A stretch of DNA of 64,000 bases from Devosia salina (lineage in GTDB: Bacteria > Pseudomonadota > Alphaproteobacteria > Rhizobiales > Devosiaceae), in the NCBI RefSeq assembly GCF_019504385.1, contig NZ_CP080590.1:3142001-3206000 (forward strand), given 5' to 3'. The notes beneath the pieces are model-generated. The model was given only the letters and a program-made list of their open reading frames with translations. It did not search any database and was not told the DNA's origin. Within the stretch, counting starts at the first letter, position 1. The number at the start of each line of letters is the position of its first letter. Positions 44,094 through 52,087 of the stretch are shown here, piece by piece. The translations under genes and the position numbers were made by a program.

Positions 44094-45536
44094 CTAGAAC
44101 TGCATGTAGATGAAGCGGGCGCCCTGCCAGCTACCGACCACCACGATGGCGCCCAGGACACAATAGTAGAGCCCCCAGCGCCAGGGCCGGGGCCAGGCGA
44201 TGAGGCGGTGGGCGAGCGGCCGCTTCTCATCGAGTGTTTCCACGCCCATCAGGATGGCGATGAGGGTGACGCCGAGCACATGGTCGCCCGAAAAGGGGTA
44301 GTGGCGGATCACCGAAGGCAGGTCCGGGATAGCGACCGCGATGCGCTGCAGAACCAGCACGGCCTCCCCCACGGAGGTGGCGCGAAAGAACACCCAGGAT
44401 ACCAGGATGAGATGAAAGGTCAGAAGCATGGAGAACAGGTCGCTCACCCAGTTCGGGACCAGCCTGGGGCCGGCCAGCTTTGCGGCCAGGGTCGACAATC
44501 CCATCTGCCCCCATTGATAGAGACCGTTCAGCAGTCCCCAGATCAGGAAACTCCACCCCAGCCCATAGCCAAGCCCGGCATGCCAGAGCCCGCTGATCAG
44601 GAAGACCACCATGACGTTGATGTAAGTCCGGCCGACGCCAGCCCGGCTGCCGCCCAACGGTATATAGAGATAGTCGCGGAACCAGCGCCCCAACGTGATA
44701 TGCCAGCGCTGCGACCAGAATTCGGAGACCGAGCGCGAGAGATAGGGGCGACGGAAATTGACGGGCAGCTCGATGCCGAACAGGCGAGAGATGCCGATCG
44801 CCATGTCGGCGATGCCTGAAAAATCGCAATAGATCTGGAAGGCAAAAAAATAGACCGCAATCAGCAGCTCAAGCGGCGCCGCATATGGGGCGATCGCAAA
44901 GGCATTGTCGACGACGGGCGCCAAATTGTCTGCAATAACGACCTTCTTGAACAGGCCCCAGAACACGAGCTGCAGCGCACCGACCATCTTGGCCGGGTCA
45001 GCGCGCAAAGCGTTCCTGGTCTGGTCCAGAAAGGGTTTGGCGCGGGCTATGGGCCCTACCAGCACCTTGGGAAACCAGGCCATGAAGAGCCCGAATTGTC
45101 CCGCATTCCGCTCCGCCTGCAGCACCCGGCGATAGACATCGATCAGATATGCTGCGGCAGCGAAGGTGTAGAACGAATAGCCTGCGGGAGCCGCGATCCC
45201 GAGTGTGGGCCAGGCGCTGACCCAGTGCTCGGGCAGTTCGGCCCTAATGAAGTCGTGGAACTTGAAGGCCGCCAGTGAACCGATCAGGCCCATCAGGGCG
45301 CTCGCGAGCAGCCATCCGCGCACGTGGGCGCTACGGCTGTGTCCCAGCGCCAGGCCAAACAGATAGGCCCAGACAGTTGCTCCGCCAAGGAACACTAGAT
45401 TGCCCGGCTGTCCCCAGCCATAGAACACAAGGGAGGCGGCAAGCAGCCATAGCCACCGCCACCCAGGAAGAAGTGCAGCGGCCCCGGCCAGAACCACAGG
45501 CAGGAACAGAGCGAACGTCAGCGAATTGAACAGCAT
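44094..45536 (-). CDS. MBOAT-family O-acyltransferase (AlgI-like)
   Basis: 480-residue polytopic protein. The AlgI core is clear: FFAFQIYCDFSGIADMAIGISRLFGI, RRPYLSRSVSEFWSQRWHITLGRWFRDYLYIPLGG, then the catalytic His in ISGLWHAGLGYG (His 319). The stretch after that His has three or four extra residues compared with the usual GLWHGAxW. AlgI-type proteins carry acyl groups across the inner membrane for transfer by an SGNH partner. 21 bases downstream of the second cytochrome gene. Confidence 0.88.
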   Translation of the reverse strand: MLFNSLTFALFLPVVLAGAAALLPGWRWLWLLAASLVFYGWGQPGNLVFLGGATVWAYLFGLALGHSRSAHVRGWLLASALMGLIGSLAAFKFHDFIRAELPEHWVSAWPTLGIAAPAGYSFYTFAAAAYLIDVYRRVLQAERNAGQFGLFMAWFPKVLVGPIARAKPFLDQTRNALRADPAKMVGALQLVFWGLFKKVVIADNLAPVVDNAFAIAPYAAPLELLIAVYFFAFQIYCDFSGIADMAIGISRLFGIELPVNFRRPYLSRSVSEFWSQRWHITLGRWFRDYLYIPLGGSRAGVGRTYINVMVVFLISGLWHAGLGYGLGWSFLIWGLLNGLYQWGQMGLSTLAAKLAGPRLVPNWVSDLFSMLLTFHLILVSWVFFRATSVGEAVLVLQRIAVAIPDLPSVIRHYPFSGDHVLGVTLIAILMGVETLDEKRPLAHRLIAWPRPWRWGLYYCVLGAIVVVGSWQGARFIYMQF

Positions 45537-45557
45537 CGCCTTGCCCGCCCGGCCTGA

Positions 45558-46127
45558 TCAATAGGACGCACCGCCCGCTCGCAATTCGGGGGGCACCTCT
45601 TCGATCGGAATGCCGGCATTGACCACCAGATAGTCGGCCAGCGCCTCCCGCTGCTCCGGGGTGAGGTCAATTTCGACGTGGCTGGGCTTGTTCATCGTGC
45701 CTAGCCAGGCCTCCCTTGCCCGCGACTGGGTGATCACCACAGTCACGATGTGACATGACTGGCAGTAGCGCAACGTCATGTCACGCCCGTCCATGGGCAA
45801 GGCCTCGGCGGTCATTTCGGTTCCGATCGGTGCGTTATAGAACAGATAGTCCGCCAGCGTTTGTCGTTGGTAGTCGTCCAGCGCCGCCACGGCGGGAACA
45901 CTGGCCATCGATTCATCGAGGAAGGCCAGCCATTCCTGGCTGCTCTTTTCCCCGGTGGTGATCTCGTTGAGGGCGATATCGGGCAGGCCGGCCTCGACCA
46001 GACCCGAGAGCAACGTCCTGCCGCCGTCCGGAATGAACGAGAAGACATCGTCGTTCTGCGACAGCGAAAGCGACGTCAATCCGAAGACGATGCCCAAGGC
46101 AAGCGCTGCAGTCAAACTCGGCCTCAT
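45558..46127 (-). CDS. Secreted mono-haem cytochrome c-like protein (second of two)
   Basis: 189 residues with a signal peptide (MRPSLTAALALGIVFGLTSLS) and one haem motif CQSCH (Cys 122, Cys 125, His 126) in RYCQSCHIVTVVI. It shares FIPDGGRTLL near the N-terminus and VPPELR at the C-terminus with the protein encoded just upstream, so the two arose by duplication. The long N-terminal part before the haem is unlike ordinary class I cytochromes. Likely periplasmic electron carrier for the E1 enzyme of this operon (inference). Also note MTLRYC directly before the haem. Confidence 0.78.
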   Translation of the reverse strand: MRPSLTAALALGIVFGLTSLSLSQNDDVFSFIPDGGRTLLSGLVEAGLPDIALNEITTGEKSSQEWLAFLDESMASVPAVAALDDYQRQTLADYLFYNAPIGTEMTAEALPMDGRDMTLRYCQSCHIVTVVITQSRAREAWLGTMNKPSHVEIDLTPEQREALADYLVVNAGIPIEEVPPELRAGGASY

Positions 46128-46150
46128 TCGAACCTCCTTGGTGTGCGTCG

Positions 46151-46699
46151 TCAGAAGCGCAATTCGGGCGGCACATCCTCGTATTTCATCGGCATGTTGG
46201 CTGCCGAGTAGAGAGAGAAGGTCTCCCGCTCTTTCTCGTCCATCTTGATTTCGCGATGGAAGGGCGACAGGAATACGTTGCGCCAGCCCTGTAGGTCCCG
46301 GTCGTGCATCAGGTAGCCAGAGAAAATGGAATGACAGTACTGGCAGTTCGCCACAGCCAGTTCCTTGCCATCGGCGGGTAATAGCGACACCGGGTCCTCA
46401 GCGCTTGCGAGAGCGTCCAGATCCCCTGCGAAGGGAAAGTTGACGCTGAGATATCCGGCCAGTGTGACCCTCTCGGTTTCGCTGAGGTCGGTATCCTGCC
46501 CAAGAATGGTCTCCCAGCTTGCCTGGTCGTGACCCTCCGCGGACAGCTTCACCAGCTCGGCGGGGTTTCCGGCAAACAATTGCCGCAACAATCCTCTCCC
46601 GCCATCGGGCATGAACTCGAAGCCGGCCTGCGCCAGAACCGGCCCGGCCAGAAGCAGGGCCAGCATGGCAACGAGCGGGGAGCGGTAGGCCTTGCTCAT
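46151..46699 (-). CDS. Secreted mono-haem cytochrome c-like protein (first of two)
   Basis: 182 residues with a signal peptide (LVAMLALLLAGPVLAQA) and haem motif CQYCH (Cys 119, Cys 122, His 123). It shares FMPDGGRGLL, a GYLSVNFPF-like segment and the VPPELRF end with its downstream paralogue. A Met-rich stretch near the end (ANMPMKYEDVPP) may give the sixth haem ligand. Its start overlaps the zinc-finger gene by 4 bases. I do not recognise a named cytochrome family. Confidence 0.78.
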   Translation of the reverse strand: MSKAYRSPLVAMLALLLAGPVLAQAGFEFMPDGGRGLLRQLFAGNPAELVKLSAEGHDQASWETILGQDTDLSETERVTLAGYLSVNFPFAGDLDALASAEDPVSLLPADGKELAVANCQYCHSIFSGYLMHDRDLQGWRNVFLSPFHREIKMDEKERETFSLYSAANMPMKYEDVPPELRF

Positions 46700-47025
46700 C
46701 GCGGCGGCTCCGGTTCTGCTGGATCCGCCCGCTTGAGCAGCTGCGTATAATCAAACACCGGCACCTTGAGAAAGCGGTCGGCTCGCTCCTCCGGGAACCC
46801 GGCGCCCCGCAACAGGTCCAACATCGTCGCCGTGACATCATCGTAGAACTGCTCGCGGCAGGTGCGGCACTCCAGGGCCGGGAGACCCTCAATGATGACC
46901 AGGCGTTCGCCCTGCCAGAGAGCGGAACGAACGCTGGTGAGGCCAACCGCAACGCTGCCGCATTGCGGGCACTGGGCTTCTTCGGTCCTGGACAGATGGT
47001 CCTGCGGCCTGTCTTGATAGTTCAT
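46696..47025 (-). CDS. YgiT-type zinc-finger protein
   Basis: 109 residues. CPQCG at about 19-23 and CRTC about 30 residues later form the YgiT/MqsA N-terminal zinc site, with VIIEGLPALECRTCREQFYDD in the conserved order. The MqsA C-terminal helix-turn-helix is absent; instead there is a short tail (KVPVFDYTQLLKR). Such domains are usually antitoxins, but no toxin gene is near. ATG 47025 has GGGGAGAG 7 nt upstream. Sits between E1 beta and the cytochromes, coupled by ATGA to the latter; role unknown. Confidence 0.75.
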   Translation of the reverse strand: MNYQDRPQDHLSRTEEAQCPQCGSVAVGLTSVRSALWQGERLVIIEGLPALECRTCREQFYDDVTATMLDLLRGAGFPEERADRFLKVPVFDYTQLLKRADPAEPEPPR

Positions 47026-47045
47026 GACGCGTCTCTCCCCGATCG

Positions 47046-48017
47046 CTAGCCGACGAGCTTGCGGGCTGCATTGGCAATGTGGTCGGCATTGACCCGCATC
47101 CAAAGGAACATCTCCGGCGAGGCGGGCGGCGGCGCGTCCGGGAAGGCGATCCGCTTGAAGCGCGCGCCGTCCACATTCTCGGCGACGCGCGCCACCACTT
47201 CGGCTGCCGGCCCGAGCGTGTAATAGGTCTGGTCGACAGCGAGCAGTCGTTTGGTCTTGCCCACCGAGGTCACCAGCGTTTCGGTATCCATCGGCTTGAG
47301 CGAGCGCAGGTCGACCACTTCCACGCTCATCCCTTCGGCTTTGAGCGCCTCGGCGGCCTTGAGCACTTCCGGCATGCCGGCGCCGGAGCCGACAATGGTG
47401 ATGTCGCTGCCTTCGCTACGGACGACCGCCTTGTCCAGGGGCACTTCATATTGATCGTCAGGCACCTCCTCGACCAGTTCCCGCAGGCCTGCCGGATAGA
47501 GGTAAATCACCGGGTCGGGATCGCGCAGGGCCGAAACCATCATTCCCTTGGCGTCATAGGGCGTCGAGGGGACGACCGTCTTAACCCCGGGGATGTGCAT
47601 ATAGTAGGAGTCGATCTCGTAGTCCGAGTGCTGGCCGGCGAAACCGGGCGTCTGCCCGGTCATCTCCATGATGAACACGACCGGCATGGAGGCAACGCCG
47701 CCAGTCATGTGACGCAGCTTGCCGGCATGGTTCTGGATGATCTGGAAGGGCATGACGGCGCCCTGATAGGGGATGTAGGTGGCCGCCCTCGACCCGGCCA
47801 GACCAGCCCCGAGCGTGGCCGCCGCCATCCCGATCTCGTCAATGCCGGTATTGACCACGCGCTTGCGGGTGAACTCGGTTTCGAGATTGATGACCGGCAT
47901 GCCCGGATTGGAAGCGACCGGGGCGGTCAGCTCATAAATCCAGACCATATTGGGGTCCTGGCGCATCTCATATTGAACGGCCTCGAGGACCGCATACATC
48001 CAGCTTTTCTCTGCCAT
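47046..48017 (-). CDS. Thiamine-diphosphate 2-oxoacid/acetoin dehydrogenase E1 beta subunit
   Basis: 323-residue E1 beta with pyrimidine-binding domain (NTGIDEIGMAAATLGAGLAG with the catalytic Glu; GQTPGFAGQHSDYEIDSYYMHIPGVKTVVPSTPYDAKGM split by family landmarks GQHS) and transketolase C-terminal domain (ITIVGSGAGM, VEVVDLRSLKPMDTETL). It has no signal peptide, so if the alpha subunit is exported by Tat, beta would have to travel with it as a complex. It lies 22 bases after E1 alpha. No E2 or E3 gene is present in the window. Confidence 0.9.
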   Translation of the reverse strand: MAEKSWMYAVLEAVQYEMRQDPNMVWIYELTAPVASNPGMPVINLETEFTRKRVVNTGIDEIGMAAATLGAGLAGSRAATYIPYQGAVMPFQIIQNHAGKLRHMTGGVASMPVVFIMEMTGQTPGFAGQHSDYEIDSYYMHIPGVKTVVPSTPYDAKGMMVSALRDPDPVIYLYPAGLRELVEEVPDDQYEVPLDKAVVRSEGSDITIVGSGAGMPEVLKAAEALKAEGMSVEVVDLRSLKPMDTETLVTSVGKTKRLLAVDQTYYTLGPAAEVVARVAENVDGARFKRIAFPDAPPPASPEMFLWMRVNADHIANAARKLVG

Positions 48018-48039
48018 TTTTCTGCTCCTTGTCCTCTGA

Positions 48040-49257
48040 TCAGGCCAATTGGCGGGCTTCCACCACGCCCTCGGCGAAGACGTGCTTGAGGCCGTCCTCG
48101 GGCTTGCAGAGCGGCTGCTCGGCAGCCCATGCGAACGCCTCGGTGACTTCGGCCTTCACTTCGGTCTCGATGGCATCGGCCTTGGCATCGTCGAGCAGGC
48201 CCCAGTCGATGAGTATCTTGCGCGAGATGTCGACAGGGTCGCGTTGCATCCAGGCCCGCAGTTCGCGTTCAGGCCGGAACGAGGAGATGGCCAGCGGATC
48301 ATAACCGAAGGCGCCCAGCTCACCGGGCGTCGCGCCTGGTGCACCCCAGTGGTTGTAGTAGCGATAGGTCTTGGCCTCGATCAGGGTCGGGCCCTCGCCT
48401 GCCCGGGCGCGGTCCACCGCAATCTTCGCGGCGTTGTAGACCTGCATGACGTCCTGGCCGTCCACCACCACGCCGGGAATGCCATAGGGCTCGGCCGCCG
48501 TGGCGATATCCTTCATCGGCACCGAGAAGGAATAATGGGCGTACTGGTGGTAGAGATTGTTTTCCACCACGTAGATGAATGGCAGCTTGAGCAACGTGGC
48601 GTTGTTCAGTGCCGAATGAAAATGCGGCGTTGCATAGGTCCCGTCGCCACCGAAGTTGACGACCACCTGATCGCTGTCGCGCGCCTTGATCGCAAAGGCC
48701 GAGCCAACCGCAATAACTGGACCCGGGCCGATCATGCCGTCCGCCCCCATAAAGCCAACGCTCGGGTCGGCGATATGCATCTCGGCGGCATAGCCGCTAT
48801 TGAGGCCGGTGGCGCGGAAGTCGTTCTCGGCGCACATGCGCTTGAGGTCGACACCCTTGGCGATGGCATGTCCTGTCGGGCGATGCGTGGAATAGATCAG
48901 ATCGATCTGGTCGAAACTGCCCGCATTGCGCAGCGCCGAGCACACGCCCACGGCCACGGCTTCCTGGCCGGCATAGAAATGGTTGTAGCCGCGATAGGTG
49001 GGATCGGTCATCATCTTGTCGGCCATGGTCCGCTCATGCCAGCGGATGCGCAGGATGCGCCGATACATGTCGACCAATTGTTCGTCCTCGAGGTCCTTGG
49101 CCCAGAATCCGCTTTCCCCGGCCCCGTAAGCCACACTGCTGGAAATGGTCGCCGCCGCGCCGGCCAGCGCCGAGATCTTGAGGAACTGGCGCCGCCCGGG
49201 CGAAAAGCCGGCGTCGATGCTGCTGCGATCCTGATCGTTGTCGCTGTCACCTGGCAT
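48040..49257 (-). CDS. Tat-signal-bearing thiamine-diphosphate dehydrogenase E1 alpha subunit
   Basis: 405 residues. ATG 49257 (GGAGGA 7 nt upstream) gives an N-terminus with a twin-arginine motif, GRRQFLK at 21-27, a hydrophobic stretch ISALAGAAATISSSVA and a likely cleavage near AYGAGE. The mature part is a full E1 alpha of the acetoin/pyruvate class: GQEAVAVGVCSAL, STHRPTGHAIAKGVD, EMHIADPSVGFMGADGMIG and the TPP site GDGT (204-207) to ENN (233-234). Ordinary E1 alpha is cytoplasmic and lacks a signal. With two c-type cytochromes downstream it may be a periplasmic dehydrogenase. First gene of a seven-gene operon behind an FNR box. Confidence 0.9.
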   Translation of the reverse strand: MPGDSDNDQDRSSIDAGFSPGRRQFLKISALAGAAATISSSVAYGAGESGFWAKDLEDEQLVDMYRRILRIRWHERTMADKMMTDPTYRGYNHFYAGQEAVAVGVCSALRNAGSFDQIDLIYSTHRPTGHAIAKGVDLKRMCAENDFRATGLNSGYAAEMHIADPSVGFMGADGMIGPGPVIAVGSAFAIKARDSDQVVVNFGGDGTYATPHFHSALNNATLLKLPFIYVVENNLYHQYAHYSFSVPMKDIATAAEPYGIPGVVVDGQDVMQVYNAAKIAVDRARAGEGPTLIEAKTYRYYNHWGAPGATPGELGAFGYDPLAISSFRPERELRAWMQRDPVDISRKILIDWGLLDDAKADAIETEVKAEVTEAFAWAAEQPLCKPEDGLKHVFAEGVVEARQLA

Positions 49258-49312
49258 TTTGGAATCCTCCGCTTCAGTGACGCTGATTATGGGCGCACGG
49301 TGCCGTGCCGAT

Positions 49313-49326
49313 TTGACGGGCATCAA
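49313..49326. promoter_or_regulatory. FNR/FixK box for the E1/cytochrome operon
   Basis: TTGACGGGCATCAA fits TTGA-N6-TCAA. Centre is 62 bases before the E1 alpha start, so a -41.5 site would put transcription start about 21 bases before the ATG. Confidence 0.75.
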
Positions 49327-49378
49327 AAGTGCCAGTCGCGCACCGTATGAGGCTCATTGTCGAGCGTGGCGCGAGGAT

Positions 49379-49392
49379 TTGACGACCATCAA
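49379..49392. promoter_or_regulatory. FNR/FixK box for the Tat nitroreductase
   Basis: TTGACGACCATCAA, the second such site in the same 188-base divergent gap. Its centre is about 60 bases before the nitroreductase ATG, mirroring the spacing of the other box. Confidence 0.75.
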
Positions 49393-49445
49393 GGGGTGAC
49401 CCCGCTGGTGGTGAGAACCTCGGCCCTCCATCGAAGGAGGCGAGC

Positions 49446-50111
49446 ATGCATCCATTTACCCGGCGAACTTTTTTGACGGGTGCTGCGGCCAGCGTGGCAC
49501 TCGCAGGGGCTGTCGCACGTGGCGAAGACGTCCCGACACCCGGATTGTCGGTCAGGGAGGCACTTGCCCGACGCCAATCCATTCGCGTCTATGGCGCGCA
49601 GCCTGTCGCGACGGACGTGCTGGTCGACCTGCTCAAGGCGGCCAACGGCGTCAACCGGCCCCAGTCCGGCGGCCGGACGGCGCCGTCCTGGCGTGGGGCG
49701 ATGGACGTGGACATCTATGTCGCAACCGCCGATGACGTCAGCAGGTTCAACCCGGCCGAAGGCTCTCTGGAGGTCCTCCGTGCCGGAGATATTCGAGCAC
49801 TGACCAGCCCCCAGCCTTTCGTGGGCACGGCGCCTGTCGTCCTGATCTATGTGTCGGATCAACGGCGGCTGATCGAGGCGGCCGGCGGCGACGTCTCGGT
49901 CGAACCCGATGCGGAAGCAGCGATGCAGTATCGTATCACTGCCTTTGTCGACACGGCCGTTGTCGCGCAGAATGTCTATCTCTATTGCGCTGCAGCGGGT
50001 CTTGGGACCTGTCTTGTGGGCGGCAATGACCCGGGCCAGATCGCCGAGGCGCTGGCACTCGAAACGCACCAACTGGTGACCTATGTTCAGCCGGTCGGAC
50101 GCTTGCCTTAG
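49446..50111 (+). CDS. Tat-exported nitroreductase-family flavoprotein
   Basis: 221 residues. The N-terminus MHPFTRRTFLTGAAASVALAGAVA is a textbook twin-arginine signal (TRRTFL, Arg 6-7). The mature part is a nitroreductase fold: REALARRQSIRVYGAQPV (FMN phosphate region), NRPQSGGRTAPSWRG, AFVDTAVVAQNVYLYCAAAGLGTCLVGG. FMN proteins fold before export, which fits Tat. Divergent from the E1 operon with its own FNR box. Substrate unknown; a periplasmic reductase or oxidase role is inferred. GAAGGAGG lies upstream of the ATG. Confidence 0.85.
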   Translation: MHPFTRRTFLTGAAASVALAGAVARGEDVPTPGLSVREALARRQSIRVYGAQPVATDVLVDLLKAANGVNRPQSGGRTAPSWRGAMDVDIYVATADDVSRFNPAEGSLEVLRAGDIRALTSPQPFVGTAPVVLIYVSDQRRLIEAAGGDVSVEPDAEAAMQYRITAFVDTAVVAQNVYLYCAAAGLGTCLVGGNDPGQIAEALALETHQLVTYVQPVGRLP

Positions 50112-50171
50112 GTGCAATTGTTCCAGCGCAAGAGCGCCGCCCAAAGCCCGGTCAAGGCTGAAACACTCGGC

Positions 50172-51383
50172 CTATTCGCGCCGCAGCGCCTCAATGGGAT
50201 CAAGGCGTGCAGCGCCGCGGGCCGGAAAATAGCCGAAGCCGATGCCGACCAGGCCGGAAAAGCCGAAGGCCAGGAGCACCACCAGCGGATCCGGCAGGAA
50301 CGGCACGCCCAGATAGGCGGCGCCCAGCGCGGACAATCCTAGTCCAAGGCCAATGCCGATCAGCCCCCCGATCGCGGACAGAAGGGTAGCCTCGACCAGA
50401 AATTGCAGGAGAACCTGGCTTTCGCGGGCCCCGATTGCCAGCCTGATACCGATCTCCCGTGTCCGCTCGGTGACCGAGGCGAGCATGATATTCATGATGC
50501 CGATGCCCCCGACTACCAGGCTGATCCCGGCCACTGCGGAGAGCAGGCCCGTCAAAACGCCCATGATGGTGCCGAGCATGCTGGCCACCTGCCGCATGTC
50601 CATGACCATGAAGTCATTGTCTTCGCTCGCCGAGAGATTTCGACGATCGCGCATCAGGGCGGTGATGTCGTCCTTGACCCGGGTAAGAGCGCTCTCGTCT
50701 GCAGCCGCCACATAGATGAGGGTAACGCCGGCATTGCCGGAGATGCGTCGTTGAAAGGTGCGCAGTGGGACGATGATAACATCATCTTCGTTCGAGCCGA
50801 AGGCCGACCCGCCTTTCTCCTCGAGAACGCCCACCACGGTGCATACCATCCTTCTGAGCCGGATCGCCTCGCCCAGCGGATTGAGGCCGTTGAACAGCGC
50901 ATCCACCACGCCCTGCCCGACAATGCAGACAGAGGAGCCTGCGCGCAGCTCGCCCTCGTCGAAGACACGGCCGCCGGCCAGGCCCCATTCCCGGGCATCG
51001 AGATAGCGGTTGTCCGTACCGATCACGGTGGTGAAAAAGTCGGTATTATTCGCGATCACCGTCAGGGAGCGGCTGTCAGTGGGTGCCGCCACCCGCACGT
51101 CGTCCACCAGCCGTGCGATGGCCTCTGCATCGGCGACATCCAGGCTGGCAACCCCGACGCCGCCTCCGCCAGGCGTCTGGCTGAACTGGCCGGGGCGCAC
51201 CATCAACAGATTGCTCCCCAGGCTCGCGACGCTTTCGCCAACCTCCGCGGTGGCTCCCTGGCCCAGGGTCACCATGGCGATGACCGCGGCAACGCCTATG
51301 GTTACACCGAGGACAGTAAGGAGCGACCGCAGGGCGTTTCGAAGGATCGCGCCGAGCGCCAGCCGAACCGATTCAATCCACAT
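50172..51383 (-). CDS. MacB-like ABC transporter permease
   Basis: 403 residues with the MacB layout: one N-terminal membrane segment (LRSLLTVLGVTIGVAAVIAMV), a large periplasmic MacB_PCD domain (DVADAEAIARLV, AREWGLAGGRVFDE, NPLGEAIRLRRM), then three C-terminal FtsX-like segments ending in ARLDPIEALRRE. Unlike E. coli MacB the ATPase is a separate gene. ATG 51383 overlaps the end of the ATPase gene by 11 bases. Probably exports a peptide, lipid-linked or redox-related molecule with its HlyD partner; convergent with the nitroreductase gene. Confidence 0.9.
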   Translation of the reverse strand: MWIESVRLALGAILRNALRSLLTVLGVTIGVAAVIAMVTLGQGATAEVGESVASLGSNLLMVRPGQFSQTPGGGGVGVASLDVADAEAIARLVDDVRVAAPTDSRSLTVIANNTDFFTTVIGTDNRYLDAREWGLAGGRVFDEGELRAGSSVCIVGQGVVDALFNGLNPLGEAIRLRRMVCTVVGVLEEKGGSAFGSNEDDVIIVPLRTFQRRISGNAGVTLIYVAAADESALTRVKDDITALMRDRRNLSASEDNDFMVMDMRQVASMLGTIMGVLTGLLSAVAGISLVVGGIGIMNIMLASVTERTREIGIRLAIGARESQVLLQFLVEATLLSAIGGLIGIGLGLGLSALGAAYLGVPFLPDPLVVLLAFGFSGLVGIGFGYFPARGAARLDPIEALRRE

Positions 51384-52086
51384 GGGCGTTCTCTCTCGCG
51401 TCGTCCTGCGCCTGGCCATCCACTATGCGGATCTGACGCTGACAAAAGGCTGCCATGTCTGGTTCATGGGTCACCATGGCCACGGTGATGCCATCACTGC
51501 GATTGAGATCGACGAGCAAATTCATGATGTCCCTGCTTGTCGCGGTGTCGAGGTTGCCGGTGGGTTCATCGGCCAGGAGCAGCATGGGACTGGTGACGAT
51601 GGCGCGGGCGATGGCGACACGTTGTTGCTGCCCTCCCGACAATTGCGACGGGAAATGGTGCTCGCGCCCCTGCAGCCCGACACGCTCGAGGGCCTTTCGC
51701 GCCAGGTCGCGGCGCATGCGCCGACCGACCCCGCGATAGGTGAGGGGGAGTTCGACATTTTCCAGCGCATTGCTGCGCGACAGAAGATTGTAGCCCTGAA
51801 AGACGAAGCCGAGAAAGCTGCGGCGCAACAAGGTGCGCTGCGCGCGGGTGACCGCCTGCACCGGCACGCCGTCGAACAGATAGGTGCCGCTGCTGGGGGT
51901 ATCGAGATAACCCATGATGTTCATGGCCGTGGATTTTCCCGAGCCGCTGGGTCCCATGATCGCGACCAGCTCTCCGCGCCGGATGATCAGGTCCAGCCCG
52001 TCCAGGGCCCGCACCTCGCCCTCGCCGCTGCCATAGACCTTTGTCAGGTCCCTGAGTTCGACCAGGGCAGAACCGGGGGAAGACAT
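51373..52086 (-). CDS. MacB/LolD-type ABC transporter ATP-binding protein
   Basis: 237 residues: Walker A GPSGSGKST, Q-loop GFVFQGYNLL, signature LSGGQQQRVAIARA, Walker B LLLADEPTGNLD and H-loop VTHEPD, all typical of the MacB/LolD/FtsE branch. It begins 2 bases after the HlyD-like gene's stop and overlaps the permease gene. Confidence 0.93.
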   Translation of the reverse strand: MSSPGSALVELRDLTKVYGSGEGEVRALDGLDLIIRRGELVAIMGPSGSGKSTAMNIMGYLDTPSSGTYLFDGVPVQAVTRAQRTLLRRSFLGFVFQGYNLLSRSNALENVELPLTYRGVGRRMRRDLARKALERVGLQGREHHFPSQLSGGQQQRVAIARAIVTSPMLLLADEPTGNLDTATSRDIMNLLVDLNRSDGITVAMVTHEPDMAAFCQRQIRIVDGQAQDDARENAHVD

Positions 52087-52087
52087 G

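Noticed and set aside
47046..49257. Ordinary pyruvate or acetoin dehydrogenase complex
   Set aside because: There are no E2 or E3 genes, E1 alpha has a Tat signal, and the downstream genes are secreted cytochromes.
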